A stretch of 64,000 nucleotides of DNA from contig NZ_CP040517.1 in assembly GCF_005849285.1 (NCBI RefSeq), forward strand, positions 750,501 to 814,500. Direction: 5' to 3'. Position numbers and translations under genes: made by a program. The notes below the pieces were generated by a model. That model was not told where the DNA came from. It worked only from the letters and a program-made list of their open reading frames with translations, and searched no databases. Every line of letters begins with the position of its first letter. The first letter of the stretch is position 1. Below are positions 17,490-27,778 of the stretch, in pieces. Source of the stretch: Luteithermobacter gelatinilyticus (lineage in GTDB: Bacteria; Pseudomonadota; Alphaproteobacteria; Sphingomonadales; Emcibacteraceae).

Positions 17490-17718
17490 ATTGGCCCTGT
17501 TCTCGGTGGAATCGGTTTTCAAAGTATATTTTTTATACATCATACATAGTCTATATGGGTCTTATGGAAAACCGTCGCAAGAAAATTTGGCAAAAGAGGG
17601 CTGTTTTTCAGGCCTGTTCCGGTGAATGAGAAGGAGATGCGCTGAAGCAAGAGACAGAATTTCCGGTAATAATCCGGCACTAAGAGGATACAGAAACAAA
17701 TTATTGCACAGGAAAGTA

Positions 17719-17732
17719 TTGATTTGTATCAA
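17719..17732. promoter_or_regulatory. FNR/FixK/Anr-type box, perfect consensus
   Basis: TTGATTTGTATCAA matches the consensus TTGAT-N4-ATCAA at all ten specified bases. It is centred about 190 bases upstream of the ctaC start. FNR/FixK-family regulators use this box to change terminal-oxidase expression when oxygen is low, which suits a site before aa3-type oxidase genes. Whether it activates or represses cannot be told without the transcription start. Confidence 0.65.
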
Positions 17733-17786
17733 TGTAATCAATTACAGGGGTAATTGATAATTATAGCGGTAACTGATAATGCAGCC

Positions 17787-17800
17787 TTGAGCTAGATCAA
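17787..17800. promoter_or_regulatory. FNR/FixK-type box, second near-consensus site
   Basis: TTGAGCTAGATCAA fits TTGAT-N4-ATCAA with one mismatch (G for T in the left half). Its centre is 68 bases downstream of the perfect box and about 124 bases upstream of the ctaC start. A pair of sites could give graded or repressive control. Confidence 0.5.
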
Positions 17801-17917
17801 TTATCTGCTATAAGGTGAGGTGTTTTGCACGGGGATCAATAATAAGGATGGCAAGACATCCTTACCCTTGTGTGCACGATTTGAACTCGACAGTGGAATT
17901 TAGGGGTAGGACAGGAT

Positions 17918-20427
<2,510 letters not shown>

Positions 20428-20439
20428 ACATGATGAGGG

Positions 20440-20486
20440 GCGGGCCTTGTCTTTCCCGGAATGTTCCGAGAGGAAGAGGGGCCCGC
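20440..20486. other. Nested hairpin in the ctaD-ctaB spacer
   Basis: Outer arms GCGGGCC (20440-20446) and GGCCCGC (20480-20486) enclose an inner hairpin CGGA-ATGT-TCCG (20457-20468) flanked by partly pairing TCTTTCC/GGAAGA. No T-run follows. It could act as an mRNA processing or stability element that lowers ctaB relative to the structural subunits; that role is inference. Confidence 0.35.
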
Positions 20487-20561
20487 TTTACGGACTTTCA
20501 GATTGCCCGGCGGTTTGCTCGGAAGGGCAGGCTGGGTTTTTGATGAGCTTGACGGGACAAG

Positions 20562-21482
20562 ATGTACGCTACTTCCGCTGAACAGCGCCGTTATGATCAA
20601 TATGAACCGGCGGCGAGGGATTTCTGGGCCCTGCTGAAACCACGGGTGATGTCGCTGGTGGTTTTTACCGGGCTTGTGGGCCTGTTGCTGGCGCCGGGGG
20701 AAATTCACCCTGTGATCGCCTTTACGGCCATTTTATGTATTGCCGTGGGGGCCGGGGCATCGGGCTGCCTGAATATGTGGTATGACGCGGATATAGATGC
20801 GGTGATGAATCGCACCTGCGACCGGCCGATCCCGGCAGGGCGCGTTTCCCGTGAAAGTGCGTTGCATTTCGGGGTAGCGTTGTCAGTGGCGTCCGTTCTG
20901 CTGATGGGACTAGCGGTAAATATCACGGCGGCAGTGCTTCTAGCGGTTACCATCGGGTTTTATATTTTTGTCTATACCATGTGGTTGAAACGCCGCACCC
21001 CGCAAAATATTGTTATCGGCGGGGCGGCGGGGGCATTTCCGCCGATGATCGGCTGGGTCGCCGTGACCGGCAACATTTCCTTGGAAAGCCTGGTTTTGTT
21101 CGGGATAATTTTTATGTGGACGCCACCGCATTTCTGGGCGTTGTCTTTGTTTGCCTGCAAGGATTATGAAAAGGTGGGGGTGCCGATGCTGCCGGTGGTG
21201 GCGGGAGAGGCGGAAACCCGCAAGCAGATTCTGATTTATACCCTGCTTATGGTGCCGATCACGCTGGCCCCGTGGGTGATGGGATTTGCCGGGCCGGTCT
21301 ATGGGCTGACTTCTGCGGTTTTGGGGACTGTTTTTCTGGGCCTGGCGCTGAAGCTTTATTTTCGTAAAGATATCGGAACGGCGAAAAAGCTGTTCTTTTT
21401 CTCGATCCTGTATCTGTTTATTCTGTTTGCGGTTCTGGGAACGGAAGCCTTTCTGGGCCAGACTTCAGGAGGGCTGATCTGA
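20562..21482 (+). CDS. ctaB: Protoheme IX farnesyltransferase (heme O synthase)
   Basis: UbiA-superfamily membrane enzyme that farnesylates heme b to heme O, precursor of the heme a used by the oxidase. The 306 residues have about nine membrane helices. The prenyl-diphosphate motif [21 protein letters not shown] is at about residues 70-90, and the family-specific [21 protein letters not shown] follows. It is separated from ctaD by 134 bases containing a hairpin. Its TGA overlaps the ATG of the following 39-codon ORF by one base. Confidence 0.97.
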   Translation: MYATSAEQRRYDQYEPAARDFWALLKPRVMSLVVFTGLVGLLLAPGEIHPVIAFTAILCIAVGAGASGCLNMWYDADIDAVMNRTCDRPIPAGRVSRESALHFGVALSVASVLLMGLAVNITAAVLLAVTIGFYIFVYTMWLKRRTPQNIVIGGAAGAFPPMIGWVAVTGNISLESLVLFGIIFMWTPPHFWALSLFACKDYEKVGVPMLPVVAGEAETRKQILIYTLLMVPITLAPWVMGFAGPVYGLTSAVLGTVFLGLALKLYFRKDIGTAKKLFFFSILYLFILFAVLGTEAFLGQTSGGLI

Positions 21483-21601
21483 TGCCGCTGCATGAGGAAC
21501 ATAAAAAACGCGCCGGGCGGAATTATGCGCTGGCTGCTGTGCTGCTGGCCTTGGTCGTGTTGTTTTTCCTGCTCACTCTTGCGAAGCTGAATGTGATATA
21601 G
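21482..21601 (+). CDS. CoxF-like small single-helix membrane protein of the oxidase cluster
   Basis: A 39-residue ORF starting at an ATG that shares one base with the ctaB stop codon. It has a charged N terminus (HEEHKKRAGRN), one hydrophobic helix of about 20 residues (residues 16-34) and a short basic tail. Small proteins with this layout and position, between ctaB and ctaG, are known in alphaproteobacterial oxidase clusters and are sometimes called CoxF or CtaG-associated proteins. The tight coupling and the 8-base gap to ctaG argue that it is a real gene. Function is not established; an assembly role is inferred from position. Confidence 0.75.
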   Translation: MPLHEEHKKRAGRNYALAAVLLALVVLFFLLTLAKLNVI

Positions 21602-21609
21602 GGATACCC

Positions 21610-22161
21610 ATGAACAGTTACGCAGAAACCAGACCCAACAATACCAAAACCCTGCTTGTGATCATGCTGATCCTGGCAGTGATGATCGGGCTTGTTTTTG
21701 CCGCAGTGCCGTTGTACCAGCTATTCTGCCAGGTAACAGGCTATGGGGGTACAACGCAAAGAGCGGAAAGCGGTGCGGCGCCTGTGGTGCTGAACCGGGA
21801 AATGAAGGTCAGTTTTAATGCGGATGTAAACCGGGAACTGCCCTGGAGTTTCAGGCCGGTGCAGCGGTCAGTTACCGTCAAGGTTGGAGAAGAGGCTCTG
21901 GTGTTCTATAAGGCGGTGAACAACAGTTCCGAAACGATAACCGGCACGGCGACCTTTAATGTCACGCCGTATAAGGCGGGAGCGTATTTCAGTAAGATTG
22001 AATGTTTCTGTTTTACGGAGCAGACACTCAAACCCGGGGAAGAGGTGGACATGCCAGTCACTTTCTTCATTGACCCGGAAATTGCCGAAGATGAACGTTT
22101 GGATGAGGTGAAGGAAATCACCCTTTCCTATACATTTTTCCGGATGAATGAGGAACAATAG
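21610..22161 (+). CDS. ctaG: Cytochrome c oxidase assembly protein Cox11/CtaG
   Basis: Copper chaperone that loads CuB into subunit I. The 183 residues comprise one N-terminal membrane anchor (about residues 15-37) and a periplasmic immunoglobulin-like domain. The copper-binding IECFCFTEQ motif and the downstream MPVTFFIDPE are diagnostic of the Cox11 family. Its position between heme O synthase and subunit III is usual in alphaproteobacteria. Confidence 0.97.
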   Translation: MNSYAETRPNNTKTLLVIMLILAVMIGLVFAAVPLYQLFCQVTGYGGTTQRAESGAAPVVLNREMKVSFNADVNRELPWSFRPVQRSVTVKVGEEALVFYKAVNNSSETITGTATFNVTPYKAGAYFSKIECFCFTEQTLKPGEEVDMPVTFFIDPEIAEDERLDEVKEITLSYTFFRMNEEQ

Positions 22162-22225
22162 ACGGCGGGCAGGCCGCTATTTGGTTAGGATACAATTACG
22201 CATAGAGTGAGTAAGGGGACAATAG

Positions 22226-23041
22226 ATGTCAGATTCACATGCTACTGAACATGAATATCACCTGGTGGACCCGAGCCCGTGGCCGTTGATCTGTTCGATC
22301 GGCGCATTTGTCACTGGTATTGGACTGGTGTTGTTGATGCATTTCGACGTAAGCTGGGTGGTTATCACCGGTGCGGTCATTCTGGCTTATGGCGCCTATA
22401 GCTGGTGGGGGGATGTCATTGACGAGGGCGAGCACAAAGGGTTTCACAAACCCATCGTGCAGTTGGGCCTGCGTTATGGCATGTTCCTGTTTATTATTTC
22501 CGAGGTCATGTTTTTTGTGGCGTGGTTTTGGGCGTATTTCAATGCGTCCCTGTTTCCTACCGAGGCCGTCGGTGGGGTATGGCCGCCGGAAGGCGTGGAA
22601 ACTCTGGATCCCTGGCATTTGCCGCTGGTCAATACGCTGATCCTGCTGACATCCGGCTGCACGGTAACCTGGGCGCACCATGCCCTTGTTGAAGGGGACC
22701 GCAGCACCTTCCTGCGTATGTTGACTTTCACCATTCTTCTGGGGCTCAGCTTCACCGGCATCCAGGCTTACGAATATGCCCATGCCAGCTTCGGCTTCGA
22801 AGATGGCATCTACAGCTCCACCTTCTATATGGCGACCGGGTTCCACGGCGCCCATGTGATCATTGGCACCATCTTCCTGTTGGTGTGTCTGTTGCGTGGC
22901 CTGCGGGGCCATTTCAAACCTGATCACCACTTCGGTTTCGAAGCGGCCGCCTGGTACTGGCACTTTGTTGACGTGGTGTGGCTGGTGTTGTTCTTTAGCA
23001 TTTATGTCGCGGGGTCCAGCAACGGTGTTGCAGGCCATTAA
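22226..23041 (+). CDS. ctaE: Cytochrome c oxidase subunit III
   Basis: Third core subunit of the aa3 oxidase. It has 271 residues and seven predicted membrane helices. Conserved segments include EVMFFVAWFWAYFNASLFP, GVWPPEGVETLDPWHLPL and the C-terminal HFGFEAAAWYWHFVDVVWL. It begins with a His/Glu-rich cytosolic tail. It completes the structural set with ctaC and ctaD and is followed nine bases later by a DUF983 gene. Confidence 0.98.
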   Translation: MSDSHATEHEYHLVDPSPWPLICSIGAFVTGIGLVLLMHFDVSWVVITGAVILAYGAYSWWGDVIDEGEHKGFHKPIVQLGLRYGMFLFIISEVMFFVAWFWAYFNASLFPTEAVGGVWPPEGVETLDPWHLPLVNTLILLTSGCTVTWAHHALVEGDRSTFLRMLTFTILLGLSFTGIQAYEYAHASFGFEDGIYSSTFYMATGFHGAHVIIGTIFLLVCLLRGLRGHFKPDHHFGFEAAAWYWHFVDVVWLVLFFSIYVAGSSNGVAGH

Positions 23042-23049
23042 GGCGGTTA

Positions 23050-23451
23050 ATGCCTGATCAAGACCATGATCCTTATCTGATGACCCCAGTCTCGCCTCTT
23101 AGGGCGGGGCTGGGGGGTGTCTGTCCGCGTTGCGGCCAAGGCCGCCTGTTTAGGGGGTATCTGGATCTGCGGGACAAATGTTCGTGCTGCGGTCTGGACT
23201 ATTCATCATTTGAGTCCGCAGATGGCCCGGCCGTTTTTATTATTCTGATTCTTGGCTTTATCGTTGTGGGACTTGCGCTTGTGGTGGAGGTAAGCTTTGA
23301 GCCGCCGCTATGGGTGCATGTCGTGCTTTGGGGGCCGCTGACCCTGCTGGGGGCACTCGCATTGTTGCGCCCGTTCAAGGGGGTGATGATTGCCCTGCAA
23401 TATCATTTCAAGGCAGAAGAAGGCCGGCTGGACGGGGAAGACGAGATATGA
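23050..23451 (+). CDS. DUF983 family protein with zinc-ribbon-like cysteines
   Basis: A 133-residue protein with two CxxC pairs near the N terminus (CPRC and CSCC, about 20 residues apart) that look like a small zinc ribbon. Two membrane helices follow (about residues 57-80 and 85-107), then a charged C-terminal tail. DUF983 genes sit repeatedly between ctaE and SURF1 in alphaproteobacteria, so a role in oxidase assembly is likely but unproven. Its stop codon overlaps the SURF1 start by four bases (ATGA). Confidence 0.85.
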   Translation: MPDQDHDPYLMTPVSPLRAGLGGVCPRCGQGRLFRGYLDLRDKCSCCGLDYSSFESADGPAVFIILILGFIVVGLALVVEVSFEPPLWVHVVLWGPLTLLGALALLRPFKGVMIALQYHFKAEEGRLDGEDEI

Positions 23452-24179
23452 TTTCCTTCCGCCCCCGTTTATGGCCCACGGTCTTTACCCTGCCGGCCTT
23501 TATCCTTCTTTGTGTGCTGGGCAACTGGCAGCTGGAGCGGCTTGACTGGAAGCTGGGGCTGATTGAAAAACTGGAAAGCCGCATGGCGCTGCCCCCAGTG
23601 GACCTTCCCCGTTCTCTGGAGAATAGCCCGGAGGTTCTGGATCGCTGGGAATACCGGCCGGTAATGGTACGGGGCCATTTTCTGCATATGCGGGAAATGA
23701 CGCTGTACAGCATCGGGCCCGATGGCAAACCGGGTTATGATCTGTTCACCCCTCTGATGCTGGACCGGGGCGGGGTCATCATTGTCAATCGCGGCTGGGT
23801 ACCGGAACAGCTGAAACTCAAAACAATGCGTCCGCAGACGCTAACGGAGGGTAAGGTTACCGTGACCGGGGTTTTGCGCAAGCCTTGGGGAAAGATCTGG
23901 TACGGCCCGGAAAACAGCCCGCAGACCAATGACTGGTATTATGGTGACATTGCGGCCATGGCGGAAAGCCAGAATCTGGAAAAGGTTTTTCCCATGTATC
24001 TCTATGCTGATAAAGGGGGGGATCCGGAGGAATACCCCCTGGGCGGGCGAACCCGGATCAAGCTGGTGAACAATCATCTGGATTATGCGCTGACCTGGTT
24101 CGGGTTGGCAGCGGTGCTGCTGATTATTTATCTGGTCTATCATGTTCGTTTAAGACGGGACGAGGGGACACAGGAATAA
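23448..24179 (+). CDS. SURF1 family oxidase assembly protein
   Basis: A 243-residue protein with a membrane helix at each end and a periplasmic domain between them, the standard SURF1 layout. SURF1 helps insert heme a into subunit I. Conserved features are GNWQLERLDWK after the first helix, the YRPVMVRGHF and VIVNRGWVP segments, and NNHLDYALTWFGLA before the last helix. I start at the ATG that overlaps the DUF983 stop. It is the last oxidase-related gene of the cluster. Confidence 0.93.
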   Translation: MISFRPRLWPTVFTLPAFILLCVLGNWQLERLDWKLGLIEKLESRMALPPVDLPRSLENSPEVLDRWEYRPVMVRGHFLHMREMTLYSIGPDGKPGYDLFTPLMLDRGGVIIVNRGWVPEQLKLKTMRPQTLTEGKVTVTGVLRKPWGKIWYGPENSPQTNDWYYGDIAAMAESQNLEKVFPMYLYADKGGDPEEYPLGGRTRIKLVNNHLDYALTWFGLAAVLLIIYLVYHVRLRRDEGTQE

Positions 24180-24269
24180 CTTGCATCGTCAAGGCAAGAT
24201 GCTAGTCTTGCCCGCGCAAAATGTATGAGTCGCTCATCATCTACAGCCTGAAAATAAAGGACGCATAAG

Positions 24270-25661
24270 GTGAAATATGTCAGTACACGCGGGGAAGCGC
24301 CGTCCCTGGGATTTGAAGAAGTTCTGCTGACCGGTCTGGCCCGGGACGGGGGCCTGTATCTGCCGGAAAGCTGGCCGCAATTGAGCCGGGAGGATATTGC
24401 TTCCTTTGCCGGGCTGAGTTATCAAGAGACGGCCTTTCGGGTGATGAAACCCTATGTATGTCCGGAAATATCCGAAGACGATTTTGCCGACCTCATTGAC
24501 AACGCATACGCCACCTTCCGGCATAAGGCGGTCACGCCGCTTTCCCAGTTAGACAGCAATGAATGGATCCTGGAGCTGTTTCACGGACCAACGCTGGCGT
24601 TCAAGGATGTGGCGTTACAGCTCTTGGGACATTTGTTCGACCATGTGCTGACCCGTCAGGGACGCAGGATCACCATTGTGGGGGCCACCTCCGGCGATAC
24701 GGGATCGGCCGCTATAGACTGCGTGCGGGATCGGGGCTGTGCGGAAATTTTCATGCTGCATCCCAAGGGCCGGGTGTCCGAGGTCCAGCGGCGGCAGATG
24801 ACCACCGTGCAAAGCGCCAATGTGCACAATATTGCTGTGGAGGGGACCTTTGACGACTGTCAGGCGCTGGTCAAGGCCATGTTTAATGATCTTGCCTTCC
24901 GGGACGAGATCGCGCTGTCTGCCGTCAACAGCATCAACTGGGCCCGGGTGATGGCGCAGATCGTCTATTATTTTACTTCGGCTGTCGCGCTTGGCGCTCC
25001 GGCACGGCCTATTTCCTATAGCGTGCCGACCGGTAATTTTGGTGATGTCTATGCGGGATATGTGGCGCGGTGCATGGGACTTCCTATTGAACAGCTGGTG
25101 GTGGCGACCAATATAAATGATATTCTGGCCCGCAGTTTGACCAGCGGGGATTATACGGTGGGCACGGTACAACCGACCATCAGCCCCAGCATGGACATTC
25201 AGGTGTCCAGCAATTTTGAAAGGCTGCTGTATAATCTTTATGACGGGCAGGCGGCGGAAATCCGCCGGCTTATGGAAAACCTGAAACAGGCGGGCAGTTT
25301 CACCATCGACGGGCCACAGCTGGAAAAGGCACAGGCTCTTTTTGAGGCCTGTCGTGTAAGTGAAGAAGACACTCGCGCCACCATTCGCGAGGTCTATGAC
25401 GAGACGGAAATCCTGCTGGACCCGCATACGGCAGTGGGGGTTTGCGCGGCCCGCAGCAAGCGCCGCCGGGCTGAAACGCCGATGGTGACTTTAAGCACGG
25501 CGCATCCGGCCAAATTCCCGGATGCCGTGGAGGCGGTTACCGGCAAACATCCGGCATTGCCGGATCATATGGCGGATCTGTTTTCGCGCCCGGAAAAATA
25601 TGACAGCCTGCCCAATGACCTGGGCGTGATACAGGCCTATATACGTGATACGTTGAAATAA
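24270..25661 (+). CDS. thrC: Threonine synthase
   Basis: PLP enzyme converting O-phosphohomoserine to threonine. At 463 residues with YVSTRGEAPSLGFEEVLLTG at the N terminus it belongs to the fungal/proteobacterial class. The PLP lysine is Lys112 in FHGPTLAFKD; SGDTGSAA is the phosphate loop. It starts with GTG after AAGG. A 15-bp sequence spanning the last codons and stop is tandemly duplicated just downstream. A second, divergent member of the threonine-synthase family is at 52440-53699. ThrC followed by an M16 peptidase behind the cox genes is a common alphaproteobacterial order. Confidence 0.96.
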   Translation: MKYVSTRGEAPSLGFEEVLLTGLARDGGLYLPESWPQLSREDIASFAGLSYQETAFRVMKPYVCPEISEDDFADLIDNAYATFRHKAVTPLSQLDSNEWILELFHGPTLAFKDVALQLLGHLFDHVLTRQGRRITIVGATSGDTGSAAIDCVRDRGCAEIFMLHPKGRVSEVQRRQMTTVQSANVHNIAVEGTFDDCQALVKAMFNDLAFRDEIALSAVNSINWARVMAQIVYYFTSAVALGAPARPISYSVPTGNFGDVYAGYVARCMGLPIEQLVVATNINDILARSLTSGDYTVGTVQPTISPSMDIQVSSNFERLLYNLYDGQAAEIRRLMENLKQAGSFTIDGPQLEKAQALFEACRVSEEDTRATIREVYDETEILLDPHTAVGVCAARSKRRRAETPMVTLSTAHPAKFPDAVEAVTGKHPALPDHMADLFSRPEKYDSLPNDLGVIQAYIRDTLK

Positions 25662-25680
25662 AAACACGTTGAAATAAAAA
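25650..25680. repeat. 16-bp-period tandem duplication at the end of thrC
   Basis: ACGTTGAAATAAAAA occurs at 25650-25664 and again at 25666-25680, a perfect 15-base match with a 16-base period. The first copy contains the last Leu-Lys codons and the TAA stop of thrC; the second repeats them in the spacer. It looks like a slippage duplication. Confidence 0.85.
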
Positions 25681-25706
25681 GTGACGGAAAAATCTGACGA
25701 ACGCGA

Positions 25707-26963
25707 ATGACAGTACGGACTTCGACCCTGGATAACGGCTTGCGTGTTGTGAGTGACAGTATGCCGCATGTGGAAACCGTGACGGTGGGGGTCTGGAACG
25801 ATGTGGGCAGCCGCCACGAAAACCGGGAACAGAACGGGCTGAGCCATATGCTGGAACATATGGCCTTCAAGGGCACGACCCGGCGCACGGCGCGCGACAT
25901 TGCCGAACAGATTGAAAATGTCGGCGGGTATCTGAATGCCTATACCTCGCGGGAGCATACCACCTATTATGCCCGGCTTCTGCATGAGGATCTGGAACTG
26001 GGCCTCGACGTGTTGGCCGATATTTTGCAGTTTTCCACATTTGATGCTGAGGAACTGGAACGGGAGCGGGGAGTTATCATCCAGGAAATCGGGCAAGCCA
26101 ACGACACTCCCGATGATATAGTGTTTGACCTGATGCAGGAGGCCGCCTATCCCGATCAGCCGGCCGGTCGGCCCATTCTTGGTACGCTGGATCTGGTGCG
26201 GCGGTTCCAACGCCATGATCTTGCCGATTATATGGGGCACCACTACAAGGCTGAGGAAATGGTGCTGGTGGCAGCAGGGCGCGTTAATCACGACCAGCTT
26301 GTCGACCTTGCCGAAAAAAAGTTTTCCGCCTTGCAAAGACGTCGAGACAGTCGCATGGAGCCGATCTCTTATATCGGCGGGGCGCGGCTTAAGGACAAGG
26401 ACTATGATCAGGTCAATCTGGTTTTCGGTTTTGACGGGATCAGCTATGACGATCCGGATTATTATGTGGCGCAGATTATGTCCATGATTCTGGGGGGCGG
26501 CATGTCGTCGCGTCTGTTTCAGGAAGTACGCGAAAGGCGGGGCCTGGTGTATTCCATCTACAGCTTCATGCAGTCCTATACCGATGGCGGGACCTTTGCC
26601 ATTCATGCGGGGACGGGACCGGATCAGGTAAATGAGCTGATTCCCGTAGTGGCTGAGGAAATGCATCGGCTCAGCCAGGATGTGAGCGCAGAAGAGGTGA
26701 GCCGGGCCCGTACCCAGCTCAAGGCCGGCATGATGATGGCTTATGAAAGCACCACCAACCGTATGGAACAACTGGGCCGGCAGATGATGATTTTTGACCG
26801 CCCCATCCCGCGACAGGAAATTCTTGACAGCCTGGATCGAGTGGATGAGACAGCGGTCATGCGGTATATGGACCGGTTGCTGTCTTCGGGGCCGCTGACG
26901 CTTGGGGCGATCGGTCCGCTCAAGGGGCTGGAGGAGTACGACAAAATCGCCGCCCGATTTTAA
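25707..26963 (+). CDS. M16 family zinc metallopeptidase (processing-peptidase-like)
   Basis: A 418-residue protein like mitochondrial processing peptidase beta subunits and bacterial PqqL/YmxG-type enzymes. The inverted zinc motif HMLEH is at residues 47-51 and continues as HMAFKGT. A second half-domain ends with the substrate-cleft ILGGGMSSRLFQEVRERRGL segment. No signal peptide is visible, so the protein is probably cytoplasmic. The substrate is unknown; in alphaproteobacteria this gene regularly follows thrC, the basis for its proposed relation to the ancestor of mitochondrial MPP. Confidence 0.94.
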   Translation: MTVRTSTLDNGLRVVSDSMPHVETVTVGVWNDVGSRHENREQNGLSHMLEHMAFKGTTRRTARDIAEQIENVGGYLNAYTSREHTTYYARLLHEDLELGLDVLADILQFSTFDAEELERERGVIIQEIGQANDTPDDIVFDLMQEAAYPDQPAGRPILGTLDLVRRFQRHDLADYMGHHYKAEEMVLVAAGRVNHDQLVDLAEKKFSALQRRRDSRMEPISYIGGARLKDKDYDQVNLVFGFDGISYDDPDYYVAQIMSMILGGGMSSRLFQEVRERRGLVYSIYSFMQSYTDGGTFAIHAGTGPDQVNELIPVVAEEMHRLSQDVSAEEVSRARTQLKAGMMMAYESTTNRMEQLGRQMMIFDRPIPRQEILDSLDRVDETAVMRYMDRLLSSGPLTLGAIGPLKGLEEYDKIAARF

Positions 26964-26984
26964 AAATGTTTCTCCCCTCTTTTC

Positions 26985-27140
26985 TTCTTTTTATTGTCAT
27001 TCCCGCGTTTATTGTCATTCCCGTTTTTATTGTCATTCCCGCGCAGGCGGGAATCCAGTCCTTTGTTAAAATGGCTCTTCCGGGCCAATTGGGGGGGTGT
27101 GTTATGGGGCTGGATTGCTGTCTGTGTGGCAATGACGGGA
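26985..27140. repeat. dRS3-like intergenic repeat element
   Basis: Three near-identical TTTATTGTCATTCCCG units follow one another at about 26989-27042. The third continues into ATTCCCGCGCAGGCGGGAAT (27035-27054), which fits the ATTCCC-N8-GGGAAT pattern of neisserial dRS3 and of similar repeats in many proteobacteria. Further right, CTGGATTG and GGCAATGACGGGA (about 27111-27141) look like a degraded inverted partner of the left end. The element fills the spacer between the convergent M16 and GST genes. Confidence 0.7.
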
Positions 27141-27148
27141 AGACCGCC

Positions 27149-27757
27149 TTACTCCGGAAACATGGGAATAAATCGCGGGGTGTTCTGCACCCGTTCGATC
27201 CAGGTTCGAATGGCTGGATAGGGGCCAAGGTCAAAATCACCCATTTCAGCCACATGGGTATAGGCAAATAGCGCGATATCGGCGATGGAATACTGTTCGC
27301 CCACGAGAAAGGTTCGATCCTTCAGATGGGCTTCCATCACTTGTAACGCCGCAGTGCCTTTTTCATGCAGGTCCGGTAGTTCCGCCCGGCGGGGGCTATC
27401 TTCCGGCAGGAGGGTGAGAATGAATTTTGCCACGGCGACATAGGGTTCGTGGCTGTATTGCTCAAAAAACAGCCACTGCATCACTTGGGCCTGGCCCCAT
27501 TTATCGGTGGGGAAATAGTCTGTCTCTTGCGCAAAATAATACAGAATGGCGTTGGATTCGGCGAGACAGTGCCCGTCCGGAAACTCCACCACCGGAATGC
27601 GGCCGTTGGCATTGATCCGCGACAGAAAGTCCGGGGTGCGGGTCTCTCCGATGGTCACGTCATAGGAAATGCTGCGAAAAGGCACCCCCAGTTGGCTTAG
27701 CAGAAGGCGCACCTTATAGGCATTGCCGGAGTGGGGATTGTCGTGCAGGATATACAT
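27149..27757 (-). CDS. Glutathione S-transferase family protein
   Basis: A 202-residue protein with an N-terminal thioredoxin-like domain (YILHDNPHSGNAYKVRLLL, with Ser in the usual catalytic position) and an all-helical C-terminal domain (FLVGEQYSIADIALFAYTHVAEMGDF). The NGRIPVVEF and LAESNAILYYFA segments form the glutathione site. It probably belongs to the beta/theta-like GSTs, conjugating or reducing electrophiles with glutathione made via gshA. It lies 21 bases downstream of mutY on the same strand and is likely co-transcribed. Confidence 0.92.
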   Translation of the reverse strand: MYILHDNPHSGNAYKVRLLLSQLGVPFRSISYDVTIGETRTPDFLSRINANGRIPVVEFPDGHCLAESNAILYYFAQETDYFPTDKWGQAQVMQWLFFEQYSHEPYVAVAKFILTLLPEDSPRRAELPDLHEKGTAALQVMEAHLKDRTFLVGEQYSIADIALFAYTHVAEMGDFDLGPYPAIRTWIERVQNTPRFIPMFPE

Positions 27758-27778
27758 AGCCTCGATTTTCCTTCCCGC

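Larger units (their letters stand above)
17490..17917. other. 428-base regulatory spacer between tldD and ctaC
   Basis: No gene is apparent. The spacer holds the divergent promoters of tldD and the cytochrome oxidase operon. On the ctaC side it is AT-rich and carries two FNR/FixK-type dyads (annotated separately) plus repeated TAATTGATAA/TAACTGATAA stretches at about 17751-17780. Confidence 0.7.

Noticed and set aside
22203-22212. TAGAGTGAGT between ctaG and ctaE as another repeat copy
   Set aside because: Only eight bases match the arm and there is no inverted partner; chance is sufficient.
27195-27215. tRNA T-loop-like GGTTCGAATGG
   Set aside because: It lies inside the GST coding sequence and lacks the other tRNA arms.
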